From assembly GCF_033242365.1 (NCBI RefSeq), contig NZ_BTHK01000007.1:62001-126000 (forward strand): DNA of 64,000 bases, written 5' to 3'. This DNA is from Lachnoanaerobaculum sanguinis. GTDB taxonomy: Bacteria; Bacillota; Clostridia; Lachnospirales; Lachnospiraceae. Below are positions 1 through 8,604 of the stretch, in pieces (within the stretch, counting starts at the first letter, position 1; every line of letters begins with the position of its first letter). Position numbers and translations under genes: made by a program. The notes beneath the pieces are model-generated. The model was not told the DNA's origin and searched no databases. It was given only the letters and a program-made list of their open reading frames with translations.

Positions 1-1082
1 GTAAAAATGTTTTGCTTGCCTATGGCGGCGGCTCAATCAAAAAGACAGGGCTTTATGATGAAGTGATAAAGATTTTAAAAGAGAATAATTTCAATATCAC
101 CGAATGTGACGGAATAGAGCCAAACCCTAGAATAACTTCAGTAAAACGTGGTGTCAAACTTTGCAAGGAGAATAATATAGATGTAATCTTGGCGGTAGGT
201 GGAGGAAGTACCATTGATTGTGCAAAGGCAATAGCGGTAGGATATTACTATGAGGGTGATGATCTTTGGGAAATGGTAAAAACAAGCTTTAGAAGAGCAA
301 AAGCACTTCCACTTGTAGATATACTTACACTTAGTGCAACAGGCTCAGAGTTTGATGCAGGCGGAGTAATATCAAATCTTGATACAAATGAAAAATTGGG
401 TGCGGTATATACCTATCCCGCAGTAAGTATATGCGATCCTACATATACTTATACAGTATCACCTTATCAAACAGCTGCAGGAAGTGCGGATATAATGAGC
501 CACATATTTGAAGGATATTTTTCAAGAACACCGGACAGCGATTTAGCTGACGGAATAGCGGAGACTATATTAAAGTCTGTTATGAAAAATTGTAAGATAG
601 CACTTAAAGATCCTACAAACTATTCTGCTAGAGCAAACCTTATGGCTAATTCTTCAGTAGCCTGCTCGGGAATCCCTGAGTACGGTAAACAGGAAACAGG
701 ATGGCCATGTCATGCAATGGAACATGAGTTGTCTGCCTACTATGATATTACTCATGGAGTAGGTCTTGCCATTTTAACAGTAAGATGGATGCGCCATATT
801 CTTAATAAAGATGCAAGTGCTACAGAGAGATTTGTAAAATTTGCAAAGAATGTAATGGGGCTTAGCGGTGATGATGATAGAGCGCTGGCATTTGCCGGAA
901 TAGATGCACTTGAAAATTACTTTAAAGAAACAGGTATTCCTATGACTCTTACAGAGCTTGGTATTGACAATAAGCATTTTGTGGAAATGGCTGAGCATGC
1001 AAATATCGGAGGATATTTAAAAGATGCCTTTGTAGCGCTTACCAATGAGGATATAGTTGAAATCTATAAGGCATGTTTATAG
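1..1082 (+). CDS. Iron-containing alcohol dehydrogenase (butanol dehydrogenase type), 5' truncated
   Basis: Group III iron-dependent alcohol dehydrogenase, reducing aldehydes to alcohols with NAD(P)H in the cytoplasm. The open frame continues to the left edge: the codons before the first possible start (TTG at 12) read K-N-V, giving the family's N-terminal KNVLLAYGGGSIK strand, so the true start lies outside the window. Visible marks are the dinucleotide-binding loop AVGGGSTIDCAKAIA and the metal-ligand region with the motifs SADIMSH, HAMEHELSAYYDITHG and HGVGLAIL. About 357 residues are present, against roughly 385-390 for a full protein. It stands apart from the fucose-operon paralogue at 22394, which belongs to the FucO branch. 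The physiological substrate cannot be told from sequence. Confidence 0.9.
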   Translation, partial: KNVLLAYGGGSIKKTGLYDEVIKILKENNFNITECDGIEPNPRITSVKRGVKLCKENNIDVILAVGGGSTIDCAKAIAVGYYYEGDDLWEMVKTSFRRAKALPLVDILTLSATGSEFDAGGVISNLDTNEKLGAVYTYPAVSICDPTYTYTVSPYQTAAGSADIMSHIFEGYFSRTPDSDLADGIAETILKSVMKNCKIALKDPTNYSARANLMANSSVACSGIPEYGKQETGWPCHAMEHELSAYYDITHGVGLAILTVRWMRHILNKDASATERFVKFAKNVMGLSGDDDRALAFAGIDALENYFKETGIPMTLTELGIDNKHFVEMAEHANIGGYLKDAFVALTNEDIVEIYKACL

Positions 1083-1153
1083 TATAAAACATATGAATAC
1101 CGAGAAAACACTTGATTTATTCTTTAAAATACCGTAAAGTATCTAGCGTACTT

Positions 1154-1196
1154 GGTGAGTTCGAAACCTTCCTCACCTAAAACAAAACTAAAGGAG
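1154..1196 (+). promoter_or_regulatory. Candidate preQ1-I riboswitch upstream of queT
   Basis: A 6-bp stem GGTGAG (1154-1159) / CTCACC (1172-1177) closes a 12-nt loop, followed by an A-rich tail TAAAACAAAACTAAAGGAG (1178-1196) that ends in the ribosome binding site of the gene at 1202. This compact hairpin plus A-rich tail matches the layout of preQ1 class I aptamers, and CCTT in the loop (1167-1170) can pair with AAGG in the tail (1191-1194), giving the H-type pseudoknot that would hide the Shine-Dalgarno. The downstream gene is a queuosine-precursor transporter, the expected target. The loop does not match the class I consensus at every base, so the class is an inference. Confidence 0.6.
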
Positions 1197-1201
1197 AAGA
1201 T

Positions 1202-1711
1202 ATGAAAAATATTACAACCAAGATGATGGCACAGGGTGCAGTCATAGCGGCAGTATATGTAGTACTTACACTTGCATTTGCCCCTATCAGCTTCGGTGCT
1301 ATCCAGTTCAGAATTTCTGAGGCACTTTGTATTCTGCCGTTCTTTACAGTGGCGGCAATACCCGGAGTAAGTATAGGATGCCTTTTGGCAAATATACTTG
1401 GCGGAGCGGCACTTCCCGATATTATATTCGGTACATTGGCTACACTTATAGGTGCAATATTAAGCTATAGACTCAGAAGTATTTCAAAATGGTTGGTATG
1501 TGTACCGCCGATACTTGCAAACGCAATTATTATTCCGTTTGTACTGAAGTATGCTTACGGTTTACCGGATTTGATACCTTATATGATGCTTACAGTAGGT
1601 ATAGGAGAAGTCCTTGCGGTAGGTGTTTTAGGTAATTTATTGATGCTTGCTCTTGAGCCGAAAAGTTCATTTATTTTCGGTCATGAAAACAAGGTCAGCC
1701 AAAAAGATTAG
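1202..1711 (+). CDS. queT: Queuosine precursor transporter QueT
   Basis: Integral membrane protein of 169 residues in the QueT (COG4708) family, the substrate-specificity component that imports queuosine precursors such as preQ1. It shows five to six hydrophobic segments, the typical opening TTKMMAQGAVIAAVYVVLT, and the motif FGAIQFRISEALCILPFF followed by AAIPGVSIGCLLANILGG. Length is normal for the family. RBS AAGGAG (1191-1196) sits 5 nt before the ATG and lies inside the tail of the putative preQ1 riboswitch, so translation is probably switched off when precursor is plentiful. It stands alone, ending in a strong terminator. It probably works with an ECF energising module encoded elsewhere; I would not assume it uses the one at 49483-51542. 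Confidence 0.9.
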   Translation: MKNITTKMMAQGAVIAAVYVVLTLAFAPISFGAIQFRISEALCILPFFTVAAIPGVSIGCLLANILGGAALPDIIFGTLATLIGAILSYRLRSISKWLVCVPPILANAIIIPFVLKYAYGLPDLIPYMMLTVGIGEVLAVGVLGNLLMLALEPKSSFIFGHENKVSQKD

Positions 1712-1732
1712 AAAATAAAATTTTTTATAATG

Positions 1733-1790
1733 AATATCCTGACAAAGTCACAAGGACAAAATGCCTTGTATTTGTCGGGATATTTTTGTT
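1733..1790 (+). terminator. Rho-independent terminator after queT
   Basis: Long hairpin AATATCCTGACAAA (1733-1746) / TTTGTCGGGATATT (1771-1784) with a nested CAAGG/CCTTG stem, followed by a T-rich run. Confidence 0.88.
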
Positions 1791-1834
1791 TTTATTTAGA
1801 GATTAATTTTTTTTGAAAAAAAATATGCATATTA

Positions 1835-1862
1835 TTTACATTTCACTTTTTCCTGATATAAT
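1835..1862 (+). promoter_or_regulatory. Sigma-70 type promoter for the SLH protein-subtilase pair
   Basis: TTTACA (1835-1840), 16-nt spacer, TATAAT (1857-1862). Transcription would begin near 1869, leaving a leader of about 130 nt that contains the inverted repeat at 1921-1971. Confidence 0.6.
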
Positions 1863-1920
1863 TTACTACAATATGTATATATAGATATTGTTTAGCCAAT
1901 AAGTGCGATTAAAAAAAATT

Positions 1921-1971
1921 AAAGTGCTTTATCTTCTTATGTCCGGATAAATTCAGAAGATAAAACACTTT
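1921..1971. repeat. 17-bp inverted repeat in the leader of the SLH gene
   Basis: AAAGTGCTTTATCTTCT (1921-1937) pairs with AGAAGATAAAACACTTT (1955-1971), one mismatch, 17-nt loop. On the plus strand it is followed by A-rich sequence, so it is not a normal plus-strand terminator. Read on the minus strand it is followed by AATTTTTTTT, a terminator-like tail. It may be a minus-strand terminator, a leader mRNA-stabilising hairpin or a protein site. Confidence 0.55.
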
Positions 1972-2000
1972 AAAAATAAAATCAGGAGAAACAAATTAGT

Positions 2001-3419
2001 ATGAAAAAAGCAATAAAATTTACTTTGTTGTTAAGCATAGCTATATGTATTCAATTGTTTTTTATTGCTCCAATTGCAAAAGCGGAGCAAAAAACATATA
2101 CGGATAACGAAGTAAATATCAGCAAAAGAGACTTGATTATATTACTTGAAAAGCTTTCAGGCAACTTGGGATCCGACATAGCGGACATAGGAAATTACGC
2201 AAATGCGGATGAAGAGTATATTAAAAGCTCTGTAGAGAAATTAAAAGGACTAAATATAATAGATGAGCATGTATCATATGCCAATCTTTATGAAAGTCCT
2301 AAAAAGGAAGATGTCTATTACCTACTTGCAAGGTATATAGGTATTGAAGCGGCTGAGGGGAAAACAGCTTTTATTGATGATGAGAAATTACAGTCATGGT
2401 CAAGAGGCTATATAAAAGAACTTGAAAACCTTGGTGTTATTGAGGGAAAAGATAAGGACTTTGAGCCCGGTAAAGTCTTAAACAGAGGTGAGTTAAGGGA
2501 TGTAATTAAAGAGCTTTTCCTTACGGTCATCAATACCTCTCAAAATTTTAAGACGGATGAAAACAATAAGTCAAAGGCTTTTATAGTTGTCAATACCAAT
2601 GATGCCGTTATAGAAAATATAAAAATACAGACTCCGATACTTATAAACCCAAAGGCGAGTAACGGAAGGTTAAGGATTATAAATTCAGATATAAGTAAAA
2701 TCTATATTGCCGCAGGAAGCCAAAACTTTGAGGTGCAACTTTCAAACTCAAAGTTACAATCGGCAAAAAGCCTCGGTAAAAATATTTCCTATACAAATTT
2801 GGGACCTGACGGGAAGGTAGGACCTTTGCCAAATCCGGAGGAGTATAAGCCTGAAGGCGGAAGATCGGTTAAGAGGATAATAAAGGGAAATAGAAGTAAC
2901 GGTTCATCAGACAGTTATTTTGGAAATAACAGTCAAAAAGAAAATAAAGCTCAAAGTGATAAAGAAACCGAAGAAAAAGTAACACCACAAAATAAAGATA
3001 CAGTTAAGCCGGAGGAGAAGACAGGTACCGGAAACATTTCTGAAAATAAGAAAACTCAGAGTGAAGTCCTGCCCAAAGTAAATGAAGTTACTCCTAATAA
3101 AGGTGAAAAAAACAGTGTAGCGGAAAATTTGAGTGAAGACTTTATAGTACTGAATGAACATTTATATGCGGATAAAACATTAAAATATAAAGCCGTTAAC
3201 GGAGTGACTCTTGAAGACAAAGCGCTTATAGGACTTAAATTAAGCGGAGAAAATAATGGAGTAAAGCTTAATGTAAAGTGGGAAGGTGATAGTCTTCATC
3301 AGGTAAAAAATGCTCAAAAAGGAGAATATAGGCTTGCTGTAAGCAGCTTAGAGGATCTTGTAATCAACGACAAGAACTATGGCAAGGTAAAATTTATAGT
3401 TAAAATAATTATAGAATAG
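2001..3419 (+). CDS. Secreted SLH-domain surface protein
   Basis: Exported protein of 472 residues. Residues 1-28 form a signal peptide ending in AKA, followed by S-layer homology-like segments across roughly 35-175; the clearest is W-S-R-G-Y-I-K-E-L, G-V-I-E-G-K-D, F-E-P-G, L-N-R-G-E-L. SLH domains bind secondary cell-wall polymer, so the protein is probably wall-anchored. A short region at 205-275 rich in I, N and S looks like stacked beta strands, then a charged K/E/N-rich linker (about 275-385) leads to a compact C-terminal domain (385-472) I do not recognise. The subtilase gene starts 7 nt after the stop, so the two are co-transcribed and may work together at the surface. Start chosen at ATG 2001 after RBS AGGAG. 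Confidence 0.75.
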   Translation: MKKAIKFTLLLSIAICIQLFFIAPIAKAEQKTYTDNEVNISKRDLIILLEKLSGNLGSDIADIGNYANADEEYIKSSVEKLKGLNIIDEHVSYANLYESPKKEDVYYLLARYIGIEAAEGKTAFIDDEKLQSWSRGYIKELENLGVIEGKDKDFEPGKVLNRGELRDVIKELFLTVINTSQNFKTDENNKSKAFIVVNTNDAVIENIKIQTPILINPKASNGRLRIINSDISKIYIAAGSQNFEVQLSNSKLQSAKSLGKNISYTNLGPDGKVGPLPNPEEYKPEGGRSVKRIIKGNRSNGSSDSYFGNNSQKENKAQSDKETEEKVTPQNKDTVKPEEKTGTGNISENKKTQSEVLPKVNEVTPNKGEKNSVAENLSEDFIVLNEHLYADKTLKYKAVNGVTLEDKALIGLKLSGENNGVKLNVKWEGDSLHQVKNAQKGEYRLAVSSLEDLVINDKNYGKVKFIVKIIIE

Positions 3420-3426
3420 GTGAGTT

Positions 3427-6400
3427 ATGAATAGAATAAGTAAAAAACTCGCCTTGTTTTGTGCCGTACTTCTTATAAATCCCTTGGTTTCTACAGCTAA
3501 GCCGGGATTTGCGGCACAAAATAACGGGGACAGAGTTTCAGAGTATGTAAAAGAGGCAGATAAAAAATTGAATTCGGCTGATACCGATGCCGAAAAAAAC
3601 GAAGACAAGCCGAAAGAGCTTAGGCTTATAATAGAGCTTGATAAGGAATCCTTGATAGAAGAAGCCATAAATAAAGATATGGACTATGATAAACTGGATG
3701 ATTCTTTTATAGATGAAAAAAAGCAGGAGCTGAAAGAAGATCAGGATAAGCTTGTAAAAGATATAAAAAATGAGGATATAAAGGCGGATACTAAGGAAGT
3801 AAGGCACTATGATACAGTATTTAACGGTATATCACTAAGTGCCGATGCTACTGAAATAGAAAAAATAGAAGCGCTTCCGGGAGTAAAAAGTGTTTATGTA
3901 TCACAGGAGTTTCAAAGACCTTATCTTAAGTCATCCAACAGTATAACAGGTTCGGGATATGCGTGGAATACACTTGGATATAAAGGCGAGGGCAGTGTTA
4001 TTGCGGTAATAGACTCAGGTATAGACTATAGACATAAGGCACTTAGACTGGATGAATCTGTACATCCTATGTATACAAAGACAGATATAGAAAAGATAAT
4101 AGCTGAAAACGGATTAAAAGGCTCTTATTATTCTGATAAAGTACCTTATGGCTATAATTATTATGATTTTAATAAGAACTTACGTAACAGTTACGGTGTA
4201 ATGCACGGTATGCATGTATCCGGAATAGCTGCCGCAAATGATATTGAGAGCGGGACTTTCGGAGTGGCACCTAATGCACAAATACTTGCGCTTAAGGTAT
4301 TTTCAGATGACCTTGAGTATCCTACAACATTTACCGATATTTGGTTGAAAGCCTTGGATGATGCTATAACATTGAAGGCCGATGTAATAAACTTAAGCCT
4401 GGGATCGGCAGCCGGATTTTCAATGGAGAACAGAGCTTATCCGGAAAATGAGGTTATAGAAAAGGCAAGAAAAGCCGGAATAGTAATTTCAGTAGCTGCC
4501 GGTAATGACGGAAATATTACTTCCGGAAATATAAATAATGTAGAGCCTTTAAAAGAAAATTATGATACCGCTTTAATTGCAAATCCTGCTGTAAATGAAG
4601 GAACTATAGCAGTTGCATCTATGGAAAATACTAAAAGGCATATGTATGTCATAAGGTGGAAGGACAGCTGGGATGCCTATGTAAATGAAGAGATGGATTT
4701 GCATAAAGGAGAAAATCCGAAAAAGATTATAAGTGCGGATATATTTGATTTAAAAAACGCTAAGCAAGAGCTTATTAAAAAAGAAAATATAGAAGGTAAG
4801 CTCGTACTCTTTGAGATTCCTACAACAAAAGACAGCTTAGGATTTGGGGATAAGCTTGAGTCAATAGCTGAATTAAAACCTGCCGCCATTGTTTTTTACA
4901 ATAACAGGAGCATGGCTGAGCAAATAGGCGGAAATCTTGAAGTTCCGGGTAATGCGGGAAAGCTTACCTGTATCCGTATAAAAAGAAGTACCTATGATAA
5001 GTTAATGGAGGAATACGGTTACAATAATAATCTGAGACCTGAGATATTTACGGAAATGACGGATGTCGACAATGTAGCGGGAGGAAGCGTTTCAAAGTTT
5101 TCTTCATGGGGGCCAACTCCGGATCTTAGAATTAAGCCGGAGATAACCGCTCCGGGAGGACATATATACTCAAGCGTTGAGGACGATAAGTACAAGGATA
5201 TGTCCGGTACTTCCATGGCGGCTCCTCAGGTAACGGGAGCTACAGCCATACTTAAACAATATATAAAGGCAAAGAATATACAAACAGATAACAGTTCGGA
5301 ATTTATAAAACTTTTACTTATGAATACCGCAACTCCTTTAAAGGATGAGGGAATATTTGAAGATATACCCTATTTTGTAAGACAGCAGGGAAGCGGTGCT
5401 CTAAATATTGAAAATGCCTTAAAAACCACTGTAGTAGTAAGGGCACAGGGAACCAATGACAATATAGCCGACGGAAAGCTCGAGCTTAAAGAACTTAAGG
5501 ATAAAAGGTTTGATGTCAAACTGAGTCTTGAAAACTTTGGGGACAGTACAAAAAGCTATGATATAAATTCAGTTGCACTCTATGAGCCTACAGACGGTAC
5601 ATATAGGCTGCAAAGATCTGAAATATTACATTCAAATGAGTCTAATATAAGCAGAGAGATAAGCGTGGAAGCACATTCATCCGCAAATATAGATTTCACT
5701 ATGGATTACTCGGATGCGGAAAACCTTGAAGAGGATAACTTTATAGAAGGTTTTATAAGTCTTAGGGACAAAGACGGTATATCAAATCTCAATATACCTT
5801 TCCTCGGATTTTACGGAGATTGGGGCAAACAAAGAGCTATAGATGCATTTCAGCTTCCTGAGATTGGAAGCGAAAAAAGAAATGTACAATTTTTTGTAAA
5901 TAAAAATGCCGGAGTAAGCTCTTCAATGCTTGGAACAAGTATGATGCTTAAACTTCCACTGTACAATAATGAAATATATTTCTCACCGAACAGTAAGTAC
6001 TATCCCGATGTGGCGGCAAGAATAGCACCACTAAGAAACATGGAGCAGGTAGAGTATTCGATACTTGATGCTAAGACAGAGGAAACGTTAAGAGTTTTAG
6101 GAGTTTCAAAGCAGGTAAGGAAGCTTAGCAGACTTTCGGTCAATAAAAGCTTTAAGTTCATGTCGGAGTCGGTATGGGACGGAAAAATCGGTGAAGGAAT
6201 TGCAGAGGACGGTGCCGAGTACATATATTGTATAAAGGCAAAGCTTAATACTAATAATGTAGGAGGCAACGGAGAACAGGTCTATAAATTCCCTGTGCGT
6301 GTGGACAGCATGGCTCCGAATCTAAGCACCGCTAATGAAGTGCAGGTGAATGATATTGACGGCAATATGAAGGAGATAGTATTTAATGTTCATGATAAGG

Positions 6401-7857
6401 GCATAGGTATAGAGAATGTATATTTGCAGTCAATAAGATATGCACAGGATGATAAGGCCGATACAAGTATAAGATACGGAAAATCCTTTGTTATAAGATT
6501 CCAAGATGAACCTGTGAAGGACGGAAAGGAACTTGTAAAGGTTGAAGACGGCAAGCTTAATATACCTGTAGAAGCGGTACCCGACAGTCCGACTGCAAGA
6601 GGGGAAGTATATGTTTATACCAACGGTTACAGAAATTCGGATATTGAAGTACATTGCCCGTATTTTGCGGATACTTCAGATCTTATAATAGATGCCGTTG
6701 ACTATATGGATAATAAAAGCAGAACCACTCTTTCAGATGTTAGAGAAGGCAATTATAATCAGATTAATTTCCTTAACTTTTTTGACTATATAAGCAATAA
6801 AAATGCAAGTGTTTATGTAAACGATATAAAACTTGATGATATGACTTACAGTCTGATAGAAAAGGAAGCGGTGATTAGGATAAAGCTGGCGGATGAAGAG
6901 TCACATTTGCATAAACTTACTTTGAAACATGATAATATCGAAGAAAATATAATTTTGGATAATAAAGTAAATTCCGAAATATCAAAAAAATATAATTTCA
7001 AATATGATGAGGACAAGCTTTGTTATGAATTCACAATAAATCCTGTTGAAACAAACTTTGATATTACAACAGTATTTAGAGACGGAAAGCCTATGCAAAA
7101 TATTCATGAGAGCATGGAAGAAGCAGGTATTACAGATATTACAATTAATAATGCTACCGTGTCAAATGCGGAAAGAAAGCCATATCCTGCAGTATTCCTT
7201 AAAACACCTGAGTTTTTTGATGTACTTGGAAATACAGAAGGTGAAGAAAAGCAGATAGATGTATCAGGTTTTGTAGGATATGTGGACGGGGATGACAGTG
7301 TAGAAAATGTGCAAATAAAGCTTGTAGATAATGAAGGAAATGAACTCTCAAGTCCGATAAATATAGGAAAAGAGGATCTTGTAAAAAGCAATATTATCTA
7401 CAAAAAGAACGGAAATGTAATATATAAGGGAGAGGCGTATTCTTTTGAAAGTAAACTGAAGCTTGAAGCATTTAATGTTAATATAAAAGTTGAGGTAAGT
7501 ACTAAAAACGAAAAATCGGCAAGTATGGTAAGAAGATTATTCTACGATAAGATAAATCCTTTTATTGATTATAAGGTATATGAAAGAGAGCTTGATTCCG
7601 ATACGGTAAAAATAAAGGTTCGCTCACGTGATAATTCATTTAAATTAAGTCTCTATAACGGAGACTCACTTATAGGTATTGACGATAAAACCTCAATTTC
7701 TTATATTGAAGGTAAAGACGGTAATACTACGCAGATAGTTACACAAATAGAAGTTCCGCTAAAAGAGGGGCAAAACAGTATAAAAATAAGTGCCATAGAC
7801 CTTGCCGGCAATAAATCGGAAAAGACCATATATATTTACAGGGCAAAAAATAATTAG
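3427..7857 (+). CDS. Large secreted subtilisin-like serine protease (S8, lactocepin/C5a-peptidase type)
   Basis: Exported protease of 1476 residues. A signal peptide (1-29) precedes a propeptide with an inhibitor I9-like segment (about 65-160). The S8 catalytic domain then begins: Asp196 in AVIDSGIDYRH, His260 in MHGMHVSGIAA, and Ser596 in MSGTSMAAPQVTGA. A protease-associated (PA) insertion occupies about 395-540, as in C5a peptidase and lactococcal cell-envelope proteinases, and an Fn3_5-type domain plus several beta-sandwich repeats fill 680-1476. The usual HGTH signature reads HGMH, a substitution next to the catalytic His. There is no LPXTG or SLH anchor, so retention may depend on the SLH partner just upstream or on the C-terminal domains. 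Probable role is extracellular proteolysis of host or medium proteins. Confidence 0.92.
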   Translation: MNRISKKLALFCAVLLINPLVSTAKPGFAAQNNGDRVSEYVKEADKKLNSADTDAEKNEDKPKELRLIIELDKESLIEEAINKDMDYDKLDDSFIDEKKQELKEDQDKLVKDIKNEDIKADTKEVRHYDTVFNGISLSADATEIEKIEALPGVKSVYVSQEFQRPYLKSSNSITGSGYAWNTLGYKGEGSVIAVIDSGIDYRHKALRLDESVHPMYTKTDIEKIIAENGLKGSYYSDKVPYGYNYYDFNKNLRNSYGVMHGMHVSGIAAANDIESGTFGVAPNAQILALKVFSDDLEYPTTFTDIWLKALDDAITLKADVINLSLGSAAGFSMENRAYPENEVIEKARKAGIVISVAAGNDGNITSGNINNVEPLKENYDTALIANPAVNEGTIAVASMENTKRHMYVIRWKDSWDAYVNEEMDLHKGENPKKIISADIFDLKNAKQELIKKENIEGKLVLFEIPTTKDSLGFGDKLESIAELKPAAIVFYNNRSMAEQIGGNLEVPGNAGKLTCIRIKRSTYDKLMEEYGYNNNLRPEIFTEMTDVDNVAGGSVSKFSSWGPTPDLRIKPEITAPGGHIYSSVEDDKYKDMSGTSMAAPQVTGATAILKQYIKAKNIQTDNSSEFIKLLLMNTATPLKDEGIFEDIPYFVRQQGSGALNIENALKTTVVVRAQGTNDNIADGKLELKELKDKRFDVKLSLENFGDSTKSYDINSVALYEPTDGTYRLQRSEILHSNESNISREISVEAHSSANIDFTMDYSDAENLEEDNFIEGFISLRDKDGISNLNIPFLGFYGDWGKQRAIDAFQLPEIGSEKRNVQFFVNKNAGVSSSMLGTSMMLKLPLYNNEIYFSPNSKYYPDVAARIAPLRNMEQVEYSILDAKTEETLRVLGVSKQVRKLSRLSVNKSFKFMSESVWDGKIGEGIAEDGAEYIYCIKAKLNTNNVGGNGEQVYKFPVRVDSMAPNLSTANEVQVNDIDGNMKEIVFNVHDKGIGIENVYLQSIRYAQDDKADTSIRYGKSFVIRFQDEPVKDGKELVKVEDGKLNIPVEAVPDSPTARGEVYVYTNGYRNSDIEVHCPYFADTSDLIIDAVDYMDNKSRTTLSDVREGNYNQINFLNFFDYISNKNASVYVNDIKLDDMTYSLIEKEAVIRIKLADEESHLHKLTLKHDNIEENIILDNKVNSEISKKYNFKYDEDKLCYEFTINPVETNFDITTVFRDGKPMQNIHESMEEAGITDITINNATVSNAERKPYPAVFLKTPEFFDVLGNTEGEEKQIDVSGFVGYVDGDDSVENVQIKLVDNEGNELSSPINIGKEDLVKSNIIYKKNGNVIYKGEAYSFESKLKLEAFNVNIKVEVSTKNEKSASMVRRLFYDKINPFIDYKVYERELDSDTVKIKVRSRDNSFKLSLYNGDSLIGIDDKTSISYIEGKDGNTTQIVTQIEVPLKEGQNSIKISAIDLAGNKSEKTIYIYRAKNN

Positions 7858-7861
7858 CACA

Positions 7862-7896
7862 TAAAAAGGAGAGTCGAGTAAGGCTCTCTTTTTTGT
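7862..7896 (+). terminator. Terminator after the subtilase gene
   Basis: GGAGAGTC (about 7868-7875) and AGGCTCTC form a short stem around GAGTA, followed by TTTTTTG. Confidence 0.8.
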
Positions 7897-7943
7897 TTTG
7901 CACAATCTATCTTGCCATATATCGACCGAACAACTATTCCATA

Positions 7944-7972
7944 TTGCGTGTAAAGCATTTGAGGGTTATAAT
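7944..7972 (+). promoter_or_regulatory. Promoter reading into the gene-free region
   Basis: TTGCGT (7944-7949), exactly 17-nt spacer, TATAAT (7967-7972). No convincing protein-coding gene starts in the next 600 bp, which suggests that the product is an RNA. Confidence 0.6.
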
Positions 7973-7978
7973 TTATAT

Positions 7979-8446
7979 AAAGACGGAGAAAGGAGAAATT
8001 TATAAATAACTTTTATAAATGATAGTTTAGCCATCAAAGTCCCCAATATAAAAGTTAAAATTCTAAAATTCAATTTCTATGAAAGAAACCTATCAATCTG
8101 TAGAACAGGGAATCATAGTATTCTAAATGATTATTCAATCTGAAAATCCCAAATATGATTTTTACATACAAAAATATATAAAAATACTACCTAAAGCAAA
8201 GCCCACGCAGGTTATAGCGAGTATATAAGTTGCAGACAGATATGTTTTTATATATTTTATAAAAACCGTCTGACTCTATGTAAAAAATCAAATAAAGAAT
8301 GGTTTATAACTGTGAAGTATCAATGAAAGAAGTGTCACAGTAAAGGCTTACTAGGTAGCCGCTCATTGATACCTAACATATTGAAAAATAAAGAAAGCCA
8401 TGTAAGTATAACTGTCAGGATATGAGATATATTTTGGCAGTTTTTT
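7979..8446 (+). ncRNA. Candidate structured non-coding RNA (~470 nt), unidentified
   Basis: This gap runs from the promoter at 7944-7972 to a terminator at 8411-8446 and has no recognisable gene. It holds a hairpin CAGAC...GTTTTTATA / TATAAAAAC...GTCTG (8233-8272). It also holds an interlocked pair: stem A ACTGTGA (8309-8315) / TCACAGT (8335-8341) crossed by stem B GTATCAATGA (8317-8326) / TCATTGATAC (8363-8372), with a small GGCT/AGCC helix (8345-8348 / 8357-8360) inside. Both crossing stems are perfect, so an H-type pseudoknot is possible. I could not match it to 6S RNA, tmRNA, SRP RNA, RNase P or a known riboswitch. A 33-codon frame at 8127-8228 lacks a ribosome binding site. The alternatives are a decayed gene or a long leader. 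Confidence 0.45.
8411..8446 (+). terminator. Terminator closing the putative RNA
   Basis: ACTGTCA (8411-8417) pairs with TGGCAGT (8435-8441), allowing a G-T pair, then TTTTT. It lies 160 bp before the next gene, so it ends a separate transcript. The 8447-8604 stretch after it is AT-rich with no gene. Confidence 0.7.
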
Positions 8447-8604
8447 ATTGGAAGTTGTGATTAATCAAAGATTTGTTTTTAACTTTTGACTATATTATTA
8501 TAATTATATTTGATACAATATGACGATATAAGTTTTGAATCTGTTTAATCTTACATAATTTATTATGATATTAAACCTTCAAGTATTTTGAAAGAAAAGA
8601 GAGT

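Noticed and set aside
8127..8228. 33-codon frame inside the putative RNA
   Set aside because: It has a protein-like look but no ribosome binding site and overlaps structured RNA; not supported as a gene.
8165..8375. Likeness of AAAGCAAAGCCCACGC and AGGTAGCC to parts of a c-di-GMP-I riboswitch
   Set aside because: The elements occur in the wrong order and the paired helices of that aptamer cannot be formed; treated as chance.
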